Positions 16,212-25,521 of a stretch of 62,936 bases of DNA are shown here, piece after piece (the stretch's first letter is position 1; every line of letters begins with the position of its first letter). This DNA is from an uncultured Lachnospiraceae bacterium. Its GTDB lineage: Bacteria > Bacillota > Clostridia > Lachnospirales > Lachnospiraceae. Where the stretch lies: assembly GCA_944384155.1 (NCBI GenBank), contig CALWSG010000051.1:1-62936 (forward strand), written 5' to 3'. The translations under genes were made by a program, and so were the position numbers. The notes beneath the pieces were generated by a model. The model did no database searches. It was given only the letters and a program-made list of their open reading frames with translations, and was not told the origin of the DNA.

Positions 16212-17093
16212 TCAAGAGTGGCTGCTCTTAAACATCCTCAACATTGCCGATACAAGTCCCCTTTTCTTTGGAGATACATCTTCGTCTCCATTTATAAGTC
16301 CCTCCGCAAGACCTGCAAAATGTTTTGATGACTCTGAATTAGGATAAATCATTGATATAGGTTTTTGCTGCATAATTGCCTTTCTTAGATTATCATCCAT
16401 GGGAACGCTTCCCAAAAAGCTTAAATCTATATTTAGAAATTTCCTTACCACAGCATTAAGCTTATTATATAGATTTTTTCCCTCCTCACGGCTTGATGTC
16501 TTATTTGCAACTATGCGGATTTTTGTGCTTTCCCGTTCAAAACCTTCTTTTAAATTCAATGCCTTTAAAAGTGCATATGCATCTGTTATTGATGTTGGTT
16601 CCGGAGTAGTTACCAACAGAATTTCACTGCTTGACGCAACAAAGCCTAAAACACTTTCGGATATCCCTGCACCTGTGTCTACAATAATAATGTCTGCCAT
16701 ACTCTCAAGCTCATTAAGCTTATGTGTCAGGTAATTAATCTGTTCATAATTAAGATCTCCCAGTCCGTTTATTCCTGACCCCCCTGAAACAAATCCGATA
16801 TCCATAGGACCCTTTACTATTATATCCTTTATGCTCCTGCCTCTATATATCACATCTGCAAGATTATACTTTGGTATGGCTCCAAACATGACCTCTATAT
16901 TGGCAAGACCAAAATCAGCATCAAATATAATTACCGACTTTCCAAGCTTTCTAAACTGAACTGCCAGGTTTATTGACAAACTTGACTTTCCTACGCCCCC
17001 CTTTCCGCTTGTAACAGTAATTACCCTTGCCTTACGGCTCTCAGTCTGATTTTGCAATTTTATAATATTTCTTAAATTCTGTGCCTGGTCCAT
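16212..17093 (-). CDS. flhG: MinD-like ATPase FlhG (YlxH/FleN), 293 aa
   Basis: ParA/MinD-family ATPase that sets flagellar number and position and stimulates the FlhF GTPase. The deviant Walker A VTSGKGGVGKSS lies at residues 28-38. The following FDADFGLANIEVMFG and the later DTGAGISE are as in FlhG. The N-terminal 20 residues contain the Gln-rich activator helix (LRNIIKLQNQ) known to act on FlhF. It follows flhF after 23 nt, the usual pair. Confidence 0.95.
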   Translation of the reverse strand: MDQAQNLRNIIKLQNQTESRKARVITVTSGKGGVGKSSLSINLAVQFRKLGKSVIIFDADFGLANIEVMFGAIPKYNLADVIYRGRSIKDIIVKGPMDIGFVSGGSGINGLGDLNYEQINYLTHKLNELESMADIIIVDTGAGISESVLGFVASSSEILLVTTPEPTSITDAYALLKALNLKEGFERESTKIRIVANKTSSREEGKNLYNKLNAVVRKFLNIDLSFLGSVPMDDNLRKAIMQQKPISMIYPNSESSKHFAGLAEGLINGDEDVSPKKRGLVSAMLRMFKSSHS

Positions 17094-17116
17094 TATTGCT
17101 CAATCTCCTTTATACA

Positions 17117-18325
17117 TTACTCATTACTGCCAAGTAAGCTTCTTGCTACCTTTTGCGGATCCAGTATTCCTATATCATCGGGAACCACCTGGCCGCTTGT
17201 TACATATGACACATCTACTCCTGTCCTTAGCTTCATATTCAGTATATTGCCAAGACATGTAGTCTCATCAAGCTTTGTAAATATAATATTATAATTATTC
17301 ATAGGGCAGAATACTTCACTTATTTTTATTAAGTCCTTATATTTTGTTGCTGCACTTAGCACAAGATAAATCTCTTTTCCCGTATTCTCATCTGTCCTGC
17401 AGTCATTTATCAGATGCATCACTTCATCACACTGCTCACTATTTTTATGAGATCTTCCTGCCGTGTCAACAAATACTAAATCATAATCCCTGTAAGCTTC
17501 TATTGCCTGATTCAGCTCCTCAATGGTATAAATAACCTGAAGCGGTACATCGAGAATTCCTGCATATGTTCTAAGCTGCTCCACCGCAGCTATCCTAAAG
17601 GTATCACATGTTATCAGAGCCACTCTTGCATTCTGCTCAAGCTTATAATAGGAGGCAAGCTTAGCTATGGTGGTGGTTTTGCCCACACCTGTAGGTCCCA
17701 CAAAAAATACAAGCTTTCGCTCACCGTCATTAAGCTCTATTGTCTTAGGCTGCCCTATCTTAAGTATTATCTTCTGATATACTGCCGCTAATATACTGTC
17801 AACAGACGTCTCCCTTTTTATTGATGACTGTATCTCACCTATAATCTGGTTTACATACTTTTCATCAACCTCATTATCTATAAGCTGATTATATATAAGC
17901 TTAATAAATTTGATATTTGTGCTTTCCTCCTCATCTGCAGGCTTATTTTTTTCTGTCCGCTCCTCCTTAACTCCTGCATCATCATAAACTGCCGCTTTCA
18001 TTCTGCTCTCAAGCATACTTTGCAGACTGTTAAGCTTCTCCTCTATTGCGCTTGCCTTCTCATTCTGTATTCCCCCACCATACAATGACTGTGACTGATA
18101 TAAATCATTTACCGCCACATTTATTGACTTTGTTGGTATACTTCCTGTATTTTTCATCTCCTCAACAGCTGCCGTCACCTCAACAACATCTTTTTTAAAT
18201 AACCTTGAAATTCCTCTGTGTTTAATTGTCTTTATATTCAGTACAACGGCACCGCTTCCAAGCTCTTCCTTAGCCTTTATAATTGCCTCTGCTTCTGTTG
18301 ATGCCTGAAATTTCTTGATTATCAT
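17117..18325 (-). CDS. flhF: SRP-type GTPase FlhF, 402 aa
   Basis: GTPase of the signal-recognition-particle family that directs flagellar basal-body placement. After a basic B-domain (about 1-140) comes the NG domain: P-loop VGPTGVGKTTTIAKLA, then ITCDTFRIAAVEQLRTYA, DTAGRS and TKLDET. The N-terminus KKFQASTEAEAIIKAKEELG is characteristic of FlhF and separates it from Ffh and FtsY. Length is normal. It is between flhA and flhG, the common Firmicutes order. Confidence 0.96.
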   Translation of the reverse strand: MIIKKFQASTEAEAIIKAKEELGSGAVVLNIKTIKHRGISRLFKKDVVEVTAAVEEMKNTGSIPTKSINVAVNDLYQSQSLYGGGIQNEKASAIEEKLNSLQSMLESRMKAAVYDDAGVKEERTEKNKPADEEESTNIKFIKLIYNQLIDNEVDEKYVNQIIGEIQSSIKRETSVDSILAAVYQKIILKIGQPKTIELNDGERKLVFFVGPTGVGKTTTIAKLASYYKLEQNARVALITCDTFRIAAVEQLRTYAGILDVPLQVIYTIEELNQAIEAYRDYDLVFVDTAGRSHKNSEQCDEVMHLINDCRTDENTGKEIYLVLSAATKYKDLIKISEVFCPMNNYNIIFTKLDETTCLGNILNMKLRTGVDVSYVTSGQVVPDDIGILDPQKVARSLLGSNE

Positions 18326-18346
18326 AGCACTAAACCGGCTCCTTTC

Positions 18347-20389
18347 CTAAGCTGCTGCTATACTTACCATTCCAACTGACTGCAGCTCTACATTTGTATC
18401 TATCTCATTATAAGAAACTACTATTAAATCCTTATAGTAATCCTGTGTCATACGCTTATAATACATTCTCACTATAGGTGATGTTACTATAATAGGTGTC
18501 TTTCCCATATTCTCAAGCTTCTTTATTTCTGACTCTGTAGCCTTAAGTATCTTCTGATTAACCTCCGGATCCAAGGCTATATATGAGCCCTGCTCTGTCT
18601 GCTTTACGGCGCCCATAATCTGCTGCTCAATGGCAGGGTCTAGGGTAACAACTGTTGTGGTCTCGTTTGGTGCAAAGAATTTGCTTGATATTGCTCTCTT
18701 TAAGCTCTGTCTTGCATACTCTGTAAGTACGTCCGTATCTCTGGTTACAACAGCATGGTCTGCCAATGTTTCAAATATTGTAAGAAGGTCTCTTATTGAT
18801 ATACCCTCTTTTAAGAGATTCTGCAAAACTTTCTGTACCTCTCCCACACTTAAAAGCTTCGGCACAAGCTCTTCAACAAGGGTAGGGTTAGATTCCTTAA
18901 TATTAGATATAAGATTTTGCACATCCTGCCTTGTAAGAAGCTCATCTATATAAGTTCTCACTATCTCTGTAAGATGTGTTGCTATTATGGAAGGCGGATC
19001 CACCACTGTATATCCCAAAGCTTCTGCCTTTTCTCTCTGCCCCTCCGTTATCCATATTGCCGGAAGATGGTAGGAAGGCTCAAACGTAGGAATACCTGAT
19101 ATTTCTTCCTCCACATTACCGGGATTCATTGCCATATAATGGTCAAAAAGAATTTCTCCCTCACTTACCTTAATTCCTTTAATCTTGATAATATACTGAT
19201 TAGGATTTAACTGTATATTATCTCTCATACGTATAATAGGCACTACTGTTCCAAGCTCAAGTGCTATCTGACGCCTTATCATAACTACCCTGTCAATAAG
19301 ATCTCCGCCTTGATTCACATCTGCCAGTGGAATAATTCCGTATCCAAACTCCAGCTCAATAGGATCCACCTGCAAAAGTGACACAACATTTTCCGGCCTT
19401 CGTATTTCATCGGCCTGCTCCTCTGTTATATCCACTTCCTCCTCAATATTTTTGGCTGCCTGTGAATCCCTTAGTCTAAAGCCTAAATAAATACACAGTA
19501 TTCCCAAAGGCACAAACACATATATAGGCAGCTCGGTAAATATACCTAAAACAGTCATTGCACCGCCTACTCCCCACAAAACCTTAGGTATGGCAAATAA
19601 CTGTGAAAATACAATATCTCCAAGCTCCTTGTTTTTTGAGGATTTTGTTACAAGCATACCTGTTGCAAGAGATATAAGCAACGAAGGTATTGCACTTACA
19701 AGACCATCTCCGATTGTAAGTATCGTATATTGGTTGAGTGCTTCCGAGATATCCATACCCTGCATAAGAACACCCATACAGATGCCCCCTACAAAGTTAA
19801 TAACCGTAATTATGATACCTGCTATGGCATCTCCCTTTACATACTTTACGGCACCATCCATGGCACCGAAAAATGATGATTCCTCCTGTATCTTTTCTCG
19901 TCTTTCCCTTGCCTCCTTATCATTTATAGCTCCCGTATTAAGGTCTGCATCTATTGCCATCTGCTTACCCGGCATGGCATCAAGGGTGAATCTTGCAGTA
20001 ACCTCCGCTACTCTCTCGGAACCCTTATTAATAACCATCATCTGAACAAGAATGATTATTACAAATATAATGGCTCCCAATATAAGATTTCCTCCGCCCA
20101 CAAACTCTCCAAAGGCCCTTACAACATTTCCCGGGTCTCCTGTTCCCAAAATAAGCTTTGTGGAGGACACATTTAAGGAGATTCTAAAAAGTGTAGTTAA
20201 AAGCAAATATGTAGGAAATGATGACATTTCCAATGCTTCCTTTGCAAAAACAGCATTGAAAAGTATAACAAGAGCTATAGCTATGTTAAATGCCATTAAT
20301 ATATCAAGCAAAAAGCTTGGCAGCGGTATAATTAAAAACACTATAGCCGCTAATATATATAGTCCTAATCCAATATCTGTCTTTTTCAC
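18347..20389 (-). CDS. flhA: Flagellar export gate protein FlhA, 680 aa
   Basis: Largest component of the flagellar type III export gate. The N-terminal half has about eight membrane segments; the conserved cytoplasmic loop contains the FHIPEP-family stretch MPGKQMAIDADLNTG followed by ERREK. The C-terminal half (about 330-680) is the soluble domain that forms the nonameric ring and binds chaperone-substrate complexes. Length is normal. It lies between flhB and flhF. Confidence 0.97.
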   Translation of the reverse strand: MKKTDIGLGLYILAAIVFLIIPLPSFLLDILMAFNIAIALVILFNAVFAKEALEMSSFPTYLLLTTLFRISLNVSSTKLILGTGDPGNVVRAFGEFVGGGNLILGAIIFVIIILVQMMVINKGSERVAEVTARFTLDAMPGKQMAIDADLNTGAINDKEARERREKIQEESSFFGAMDGAVKYVKGDAIAGIIITVINFVGGICMGVLMQGMDISEALNQYTILTIGDGLVSAIPSLLISLATGMLVTKSSKNKELGDIVFSQLFAIPKVLWGVGGAMTVLGIFTELPIYVFVPLGILCIYLGFRLRDSQAAKNIEEEVDITEEQADEIRRPENVVSLLQVDPIELEFGYGIIPLADVNQGGDLIDRVVMIRRQIALELGTVVPIIRMRDNIQLNPNQYIIKIKGIKVSEGEILFDHYMAMNPGNVEEEISGIPTFEPSYHLPAIWITEGQREKAEALGYTVVDPPSIIATHLTEIVRTYIDELLTRQDVQNLISNIKESNPTLVEELVPKLLSVGEVQKVLQNLLKEGISIRDLLTIFETLADHAVVTRDTDVLTEYARQSLKRAISSKFFAPNETTTVVTLDPAIEQQIMGAVKQTEQGSYIALDPEVNQKILKATESEIKKLENMGKTPIIVTSPIVRMYYKRMTQDYYKDLIVVSYNEIDTNVELQSVGMVSIAAA

Positions 20390-20429
20390 ATCTATACCTT
20401 ATGCTGTGTGCATTTATCCTTTCTAAAAA

Positions 20430-21542
20430 CTACTTGTTCTTCAAACTGTACACAAATGCAAGAACCTCGGCAACCGCCTGATAAAGCTCCGGCGGAATTT
20501 CCTCGCCCACATCAACGCTTTGATATAATGCTCTTGCCAAGGGTTTATTTTCGTAAATTTCTATGTTATTTTCCTTTGCTGCTTCCTTAATTTTCTGTGC
20601 AAGGAAATCCTCTCCCTTCGCCAGCACTACAGGTGCCTTTGCTATTTCCAAATCATACTTTAGGGCAACTGCAAAATGGGTAGGATTTGTTATAACAACA
20701 TCAGCCTGAGGAAGCTGCTGCATCATACGCCTTTGCGACGCCTCCCTCATTCTCCTTTTCTGCTGACCTCTTATTGCCGGGTCACCTTCTGTATTTTTAT
20801 ACTCATCCTTTACTTCCTGCTTTGTCATTTTCATGTCCTGACTGAATTTTCTTTTTTGGAAGACATAATCGGCAATTCCCACAACAAAATAAACCATGCT
20901 TATATCTATACATATGTCGAGGACAAGATCTCCCACAGCAGCAATGGCCTCCATCAATGACATATCATAAAGCCTGAAAATAATTCCGTAATTGTCAAGC
21001 CACGCCTGATAAACAATATATATGCATATGCCCACTATTGCAACTGACTTTAAAAGATTTATCAGAGACTGCTTTGAAAAAATACGTTTAAAGCCGCTTA
21101 TGGGATTTAATTTACTGAACTTAGGCATCATCGGCTTTGCCGTTGGTTTCCACTTTACCTGAACCAGCTCGCCAACAAAATTTACCAAAAATGAGATTAT
21201 AAATATGGGTGCCGTAATCACAACAATTTTTAATATAATCTCTTTCATTATAAATCCTGCTGTACCTATATACCTCATATCCTCAGCACTTTCCGCATAT
21301 GTAGGGATAATACCATATACCGAACTGAAGCTTTCCATAATTCCGTTTCCTATCATGGAAAGCAAAAACTTAAGCACATAAAAGATAGCAAGCAAATAAA
21401 CGGCATTTACTATCTCCTGACTCTTTGCTACCTGACCTTCTTTTCTGGCATCACTTAACTTTTTATCCGTAGCCGGCTCAGTTTTTTCTCCTCCGGGACC
21501 ATCCTTTGCAAAAAGCTGTAAATTATATCTTAAATAACTCAC
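20430..21542 (-). CDS. flhB: Flagellar export switch protein FlhB, 370 aa
   Basis: Switches export from rod/hook to filament substrates by self-cleavage. The cleavage site NPTH is intact within VVITNPTHFAVALKYD, so autoproteolysis between Asn and Pro is expected. Four membrane segments come before it and the C-terminal cytoplasmic domain after it. The N-terminus carries the usual GEKTEPATDKKLSDARKEGQ helix. It follows fliR by 13 nt. Confidence 0.97.
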   Translation of the reverse strand: MSYLRYNLQLFAKDGPGGEKTEPATDKKLSDARKEGQVAKSQEIVNAVYLLAIFYVLKFLLSMIGNGIMESFSSVYGIIPTYAESAEDMRYIGTAGFIMKEIILKIVVITAPIFIISFLVNFVGELVQVKWKPTAKPMMPKFSKLNPISGFKRIFSKQSLINLLKSVAIVGICIYIVYQAWLDNYGIIFRLYDMSLMEAIAAVGDLVLDICIDISMVYFVVGIADYVFQKRKFSQDMKMTKQEVKDEYKNTEGDPAIRGQQKRRMREASQRRMMQQLPQADVVITNPTHFAVALKYDLEIAKAPVVLAKGEDFLAQKIKEAAKENNIEIYENKPLARALYQSVDVGEEIPPELYQAVAEVLAFVYSLKNK

Positions 21543-21555
21543 CTTAACCTCCGGA

Positions 21556-22332
21556 TTATGTTAAGCCTCTTATGACATCAATTACCATTTTTCTCATTTC
21601 CTCCCCCAAAAAATCTGCTATATTAGGCATTAAAACTACCGTCATAAACAATATAAGCAGACCTGCCAGAATCTTAAACTGTATTCCTACGGAAAACATA
21701 TGAATCTGGGGAGCTATCTTTGTCATAATTCCCATTACGCAGTTGGATATAAGTGTAACTGCAAATATAGGAAGAATAATTCTGAAGCCTATAATAAAAT
21801 AGTCGCTTAAAAAGCCTACAAAGGTGCCGTAAAGCAATATATTGAAGCTTACTCCCCCTATAGGGATAAGTGTATATGTATCTGCCATAGCTCCTATAAG
21901 AAACAAATGAGCCCCTGAAATAATGGACAGAATAAAATATATTCTCTGATAAAAAACACCTGTAAGGGAAACCTGCTCCCTGGTTGTGGGGTCATAAAGA
22001 TTCGCCATTGCAAATCCTATGTCCATATCAACTATACGCCCTGCAAATAAAACTATTGTGCTGCATATAAATGCCGAAAACCCCACAAGAAAACCTACTA
22101 TTGCTTCCTTTATAACAAGAGTTGCATATCCTAAAGTTGTATCATAGTCAAGAGCCTGCTCAGGTATAATCATATATATAATATATGAGAAAAAAACAGC
22201 AAACCCTAATTTAAATCTCATAGGTACATTGCTTTGACCAAAGAAAGGTGTTATTGATATAAATGACGCTATCCTTACAAGTATAAGGAAAAATTCCTCT
22301 AAATCCCTTTGCGAAATAGTTATCTCCAACAT
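21556..22332 (-). CDS. fliR: Flagellar export apparatus protein FliR, 258 aa
   Basis: Membrane protein of the export gate core (FliP5-FliQ4-FliR1). Six hydrophobic segments and the family-typical stretch DIGFAMANLYDPTTREQVS between segments identify it. Length is normal. The start codon directly abuts the fliQ stop codon, so the two are translated together. The C-terminus is not fused to FlhB, unlike in some Clostridia. Confidence 0.95.
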   Translation of the reverse strand: MLEITISQRDLEEFFLILVRIASFISITPFFGQSNVPMRFKLGFAVFFSYIIYMIIPEQALDYDTTLGYATLVIKEAIVGFLVGFSAFICSTIVLFAGRIVDMDIGFAMANLYDPTTREQVSLTGVFYQRIYFILSIISGAHLFLIGAMADTYTLIPIGGVSFNILLYGTFVGFLSDYFIIGFRIILPIFAVTLISNCVMGIMTKIAPQIHMFSVGIQFKILAGLLILFMTVVLMPNIADFLGEEMRKMVIDVIRGLT

Positions 22333-22599
22333 TTATACATACTCTCCAAAGCTGTTCCAAAGCTGTTCCATAAACGACACTATTGTATTTAAAATAAAGG
22401 AACCGAATATTAACATTCCTAGAAATGTAGCCAGTATCTTAGGTATGAATGTTAACGTCTGTTCCTGTATAGACGTAACCGTCTGAAATATACTTATAAT
22501 AAGTCCCACCACCAATGATAACAGCAACAGTGGTGCCGATGTAACTATAATAGTCCAGATTGTTTCGCTGGCCACATTTAATACTGCATCTACCGTCAT
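22333..22599 (-). CDS. fliQ: Flagellar export apparatus protein FliQ, 88 aa
   Basis: Two-helix membrane protein of the export gate. It contains the conserved pattern GLIISIFQTVTSIQEQTLTF and two hydrophobic segments. The ATG at 22599 has GGAG 6 nt upstream and gives the usual family length of 88-89; an in-frame ATG six codons earlier has no site. It is directly followed by fliR and lies after fliP. Confidence 0.96.
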   Translation of the reverse strand: MTVDAVLNVASETIWTIIVTSAPLLLLSLVVGLIISIFQTVTSIQEQTLTFIPKILATFLGMLIFGSFILNTIVSFMEQLWNSFGEYV

Positions 22600-22641
22600 A
22601 ATAATCTCCATTCCCAAACGCTTTACAGTAGCTTTTTATTG

Positions 22642-23478
22642 TTACACTTTTATTGTTTCAATAAGATTAACAATAATCAGATTCCATCCATCTGCCAAAA
22701 CAAAAAGCAATATTTTAAACGGCAGGGATATTGTAGTAGGCGGAAGCATCATCATACCCATTGACATGAGAACGGAAGATACAACCATGTCAATAACAAG
22801 AAACGGCACATATATAAGAAAGCCTATAAAAAAGGCAATTCTAAGCTCACTTATAATAAAGCTTGGAATCAGCACTGATGTAGGTATATCATCTGTGCCT
22901 GCCACTTCCTCTATGCCTGCAATGCCGCACATGGCATCTAAATCCTTATCATCAACATTTTTTAGCATAAAGTCTCTCAAAGGCTCTATCGCCGCATCAA
23001 AAGCCTCCTCCTGTGTGATTTCATTGTTGCTTAAAGGCACATATGCCTCATTATAAATCTGTTCAAATACAGGTGCCATTACAAAAAATGTCAAAAACAG
23101 AGAAATTCCTATCAATATCTGATTTGGGGGTGCAGACTGTGTATTAAGTGCTGACCTTGTAAAATGCATAACCACAAGTATTCTTGTAAAGGAAGTAAGC
23201 ATTATAAGTATTGACGGACATAATGCTATAATCGTCAATATTATTACTATCTGTAATGCACTTGCAATTCCTCCCGTTTCTCCGCTTGTGGAGATATCTA
23301 TTCCAAACAGCGTATCATCATCTAGATTTTCACCCTCATCTCCTTCGCCTGCTGCATCATCCTCACCGGCTGTTACATCACCCTCATCGGTTGTGGCATA
23401 GGATACCGTTCCGGATACCATAAACATGACTAAAATCATAAATAACAATATAGCTGCTTTCCTTATGTACTTTCTCAT
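22642..23478 (-). CDS. fliP: Flagellar export apparatus protein FliP, 278 aa
   Basis: Pore-forming export gate protein. A cleavable signal peptide is visible at residues 1-28 (KAAILLFMILVMFMVSG). The mature part starts with an unusually acidic stretch of about 35 residues (many Asp, Glu, Gly). The conserved core follows, with SFTRILVVMHFTRSAL and QSAPPNQILIGISLFLTFF, and the C-terminal segment GMMMLPPTTISLPFKILLFV. The acidic insertion after the signal peptide is not part of the common family. It lies between fliO and fliQ. Confidence 0.97.
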   Translation of the reverse strand: MRKYIRKAAILLFMILVMFMVSGTVSYATTDEGDVTAGEDDAAGEGDEGENLDDDTLFGIDISTSGETGGIASALQIVIILTIIALCPSILIMLTSFTRILVVMHFTRSALNTQSAPPNQILIGISLFLTFFVMAPVFEQIYNEAYVPLSNNEITQEEAFDAAIEPLRDFMLKNVDDKDLDAMCGIAGIEEVAGTDDIPTSVLIPSFIISELRIAFFIGFLIYVPFLVIDMVVSSVLMSMGMMMLPPTTISLPFKILLFVLADGWNLIIVNLIETIKV

Positions 23479-23496
23479 AATATTATTTTTCTCCTG

Positions 23497-23889
23497 CTAT
23501 TTATTATCATTTGATTTTTTTGTGTTTTTAATCTTCTCCAGTATCCGGCTAAAACTCTCTCCTGCTTTTATCTGCTCCTGCTTCTCATATACCAAGGTAT
23601 TCTTATCTATCTTTGATATAAGTGTTATATTATCCTTGCCTACTCCAATAGCAAAATATTCATCTCCTATTCTTACTATTTCTATCAGTTTATTGCTTCC
23701 CACATTTTTAGCCTCAAGGATTTCTATATTCCCTTTTGAAATTGTACCTTTGTGATAATTTGCTATAAATCTGGTAGTAAAATAACATAACACAACAACA
23801 AAAGCCAACATAAGCAGTGCAACTATAAACTGGACTACACCGTTTACTCCCGTTGCCAATACACTGTTTGAACAATACAAATATTTCAT
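23497..23889 (-). CDS. fliO: Flagellar biosynthetic protein FliO, 130 aa
   Basis: Assembly factor for the FliP ring. One membrane segment at about residues 18-40 (VQFIVALLMLAFVVVLCYFT), then the FliO cytoplasmic part with ILEAKNVGSNKLIEIVRIGD and FAIGVGKDNITLI, the typical family core. Lys-rich C-terminus. It starts 1 nt after the cheY stop codon and is followed by fliP. Confidence 0.9.
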   Translation of the reverse strand: MKYLYCSNSVLATGVNGVVQFIVALLMLAFVVVLCYFTTRFIANYHKGTISKGNIEILEAKNVGSNKLIEIVRIGDEYFAIGVGKDNITLISKIDKNTLVYEKQEQIKAGESFSRILEKIKNTKKSNDNK

Positions 23890-23890
23890 T

Positions 23891-24253
23891 TTAGCCTACC
23901 GCTTTTTTTACGGCCTCAATAACTCTGTCCTGCTCAAAAGGCTTTACTATAAAATCCTTTGCTCCTGACTGTATTGATTCTATAACCATTGCCTGCTGTC
24001 CCATTGCTGAACACATAATTACCGTAGCACTTGGATCAACCTCTCTTATCTTCTTTAATGCCTGAATTCCATCCATCTCAGGCATTGTTATATCCATCAT
24101 GACAAGATCAGGCTTAAGTTCTGCATATTTTTCCACTGCAACTTTTCCGTTTTCTGCTTCTCCGGCAACATTATAGCCATTTTTTGTAAGAATGTCCTTA
24201 ATCATCATTCGCATAAATGCGGCATCATCACAAATTAAAATATTTTTTGCCAT
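23891..24253 (-). CDS. cheY: Chemotaxis response regulator CheY, 120 aa
   Basis: Single-domain receiver that when phosphorylated by CheA binds FliM and FliY. The acidic pocket is in LICDDAAFM, the phospho-acceptor is Asp54 in VMMDITMPEMDG, the switch Ser lies in IMCSAMGQQ and Lys in FIVKPF. Located between fliY and fliO, as in Bacillus. Length is normal. CheC and FliY of the same cluster dephosphorylate it. Confidence 0.97.
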   Translation of the reverse strand: MAKNILICDDAAFMRMMIKDILTKNGYNVAGEAENGKVAVEKYAELKPDLVMMDITMPEMDGIQALKKIREVDPSATVIMCSAMGQQAMVIESIQSGAKDFIVKPFEQDRVIEAVKKAVG

Positions 24254-24279
24254 GTTTTTTCTCTCCTATCATTTTATGA

Positions 24280-25518
24280 CTAATTTTTAATAATTTCTGT
24301 TACTCTTACACCAAAGCTTTCCTCAATAACAACAACCTCTCCTTTTGCAACATACTTGCCGTTTACAAGTACATCTATAGGCTCTCCGGCTATCTTATTA
24401 AGCTCAATAATTGTTCCTGGTGCAAATTCAAGAATATCCTGAATTGATTTCTTTGTCCTTCCCAGTTCCACTGTAACCTCAAGAGGAACATCCATAATTA
24501 AATCTATGTTTTCCTTCTGATTTACAGCCATTACCTCCGGTGAAAAAGCCTGAAACTGTGCCTGCTGCACATTAACATTCTGCATTGGCATTCCTGCCAT
24601 AGGCATCATCATAGGCTGACCGTACATTGGCATTCCTTGCTGCATTGGCATTCCTGCCATTGGCATTCCGTAACCCTGCATTGGCATTTCCTGTGCCGCA
24701 GGCTGTACCTGTTGTACAGGTGCCTGCACTGCCGCCTGCTGCTGTACTTGCGGCTGTACCGGCTGTGGGGCAGGCTGCTGACTTGCCTCTGCCGGTTCCT
24801 GTTTTGCAGGTTCTGATGCCGTACCGGCTCCACCTGAATTAACACCGAATTTATTACAAAGAGTTTTACAAAACTCTGCTGGGAACAACTGCATAATCTC
24901 ACTGTCAACCAAAGTTCCTATAGTCATCTTAAATGCTATCTTTACAAATCTCCCTTTAAGAAAAGACGCAATTTGTTCCTCGTCAACCACATCATTCATA
25001 TCTATTGAAACGGCTGTAGGAGGACTAATATCTATTTTTGCATTTATCATTGATGAAAGTGATGTGGAGGCTGAACCCATCATCTGGTTCATAGCTTCAC
25101 TTATTGCACTTAAATGCAATTCGGTCAGCTCTCCATCCATGTTTACTGTTCCGTCACCGCCCATCATTAAATCGGCAATGATTTTTACGTCATGATCCTT
25201 TAATATAAATATGTTATTTCCGTCAAGACCTTCCTTATACGAAATCTGAAGCATAACACAAGGTCTGTCATATCCTGCAACAAGCTGGTCCCAGTCGCAG
25301 CTTTCAACTGAAGGCGTTGTAATATCCACCTTTTGATTTACAAGAGAGGATAATGTTGTGGCTGCCGTTCCCATGCTTATATTGGATAATTCGCCCATTA
25401 TATCCTTTTCCATGCTGCTTAACAGTTCTTCTGTGTCAGCCTGTTCTTCACCTGTCTCTTCGGAATCCATATTGTTCAGTAATGCATTTATTTCTTCCTG
25501 TGAAAGCATTCCATCCAT
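24280..25518 (-). CDS. fliY: Flagellar motor switch phosphatase FliY, 412 aa
   Basis: C-ring protein with CheY-P phosphatase activity. The N-terminus has the CheY-binding LSQEEINALL peptide. Two CheC-type active sites follow, DIMGELSN and SAISEAMN, both with the Glu and Asn present. A linker of about 100 residues is dominated by Met, Pro, Gln and Ala. The C-terminal SpoA domain (about 335-412) is the FliN part, with MDVPLEVTVELGRTKKSIQD. The length and the linker make it larger than Bacillus FliY (378). It starts right after fliM. Confidence 0.95.
   Translation of the reverse strand: MDGMLSQEEINALLNNMDSEETGEEQADTEELLSSMEKDIMGELSNISMGTAATTLSSLVNQKVDITTPSVESCDWDQLVAGYDRPCVMLQISYKEGLDGNNIFILKDHDVKIIADLMMGGDGTVNMDGELTELHLSAISEAMNQMMGSASTSLSSMINAKIDISPPTAVSIDMNDVVDEEQIASFLKGRFVKIAFKMTIGTLVDSEIMQLFPAEFCKTLCNKFGVNSGGAGTASEPAKQEPAEASQQPAPQPVQPQVQQQAAVQAPVQQVQPAAQEMPMQGYGMPMAGMPMQQGMPMYGQPMMMPMAGMPMQNVNVQQAQFQAFSPEVMAVNQKENIDLIMDVPLEVTVELGRTKKSIQDILEFAPGTIIELNKIAGEPIDVLVNGKYVAKGEVVVIEESFGVRVTEIIKN
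24581..24672 (-). repeat. Short tandem repeats in the FliY linker
   Basis: The linker codes for repeated MPMAGMPMQ-type units. At DNA level the unit TGGCATTCCTGCCAT (plus strand) recurs with small changes between about 24581 and 24672. The repeats are inside a coding region and so may change linker length by slippage without loss of frame when whole units are gained or lost. Confidence 0.6.
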
Positions 25519-25521
25519 TCA

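Noticed and set aside
24581..24672. Repeats resembling a CRISPR array
   Set aside because: They are short, directly adjoining, within the fliY coding frame and have no unique spacers.
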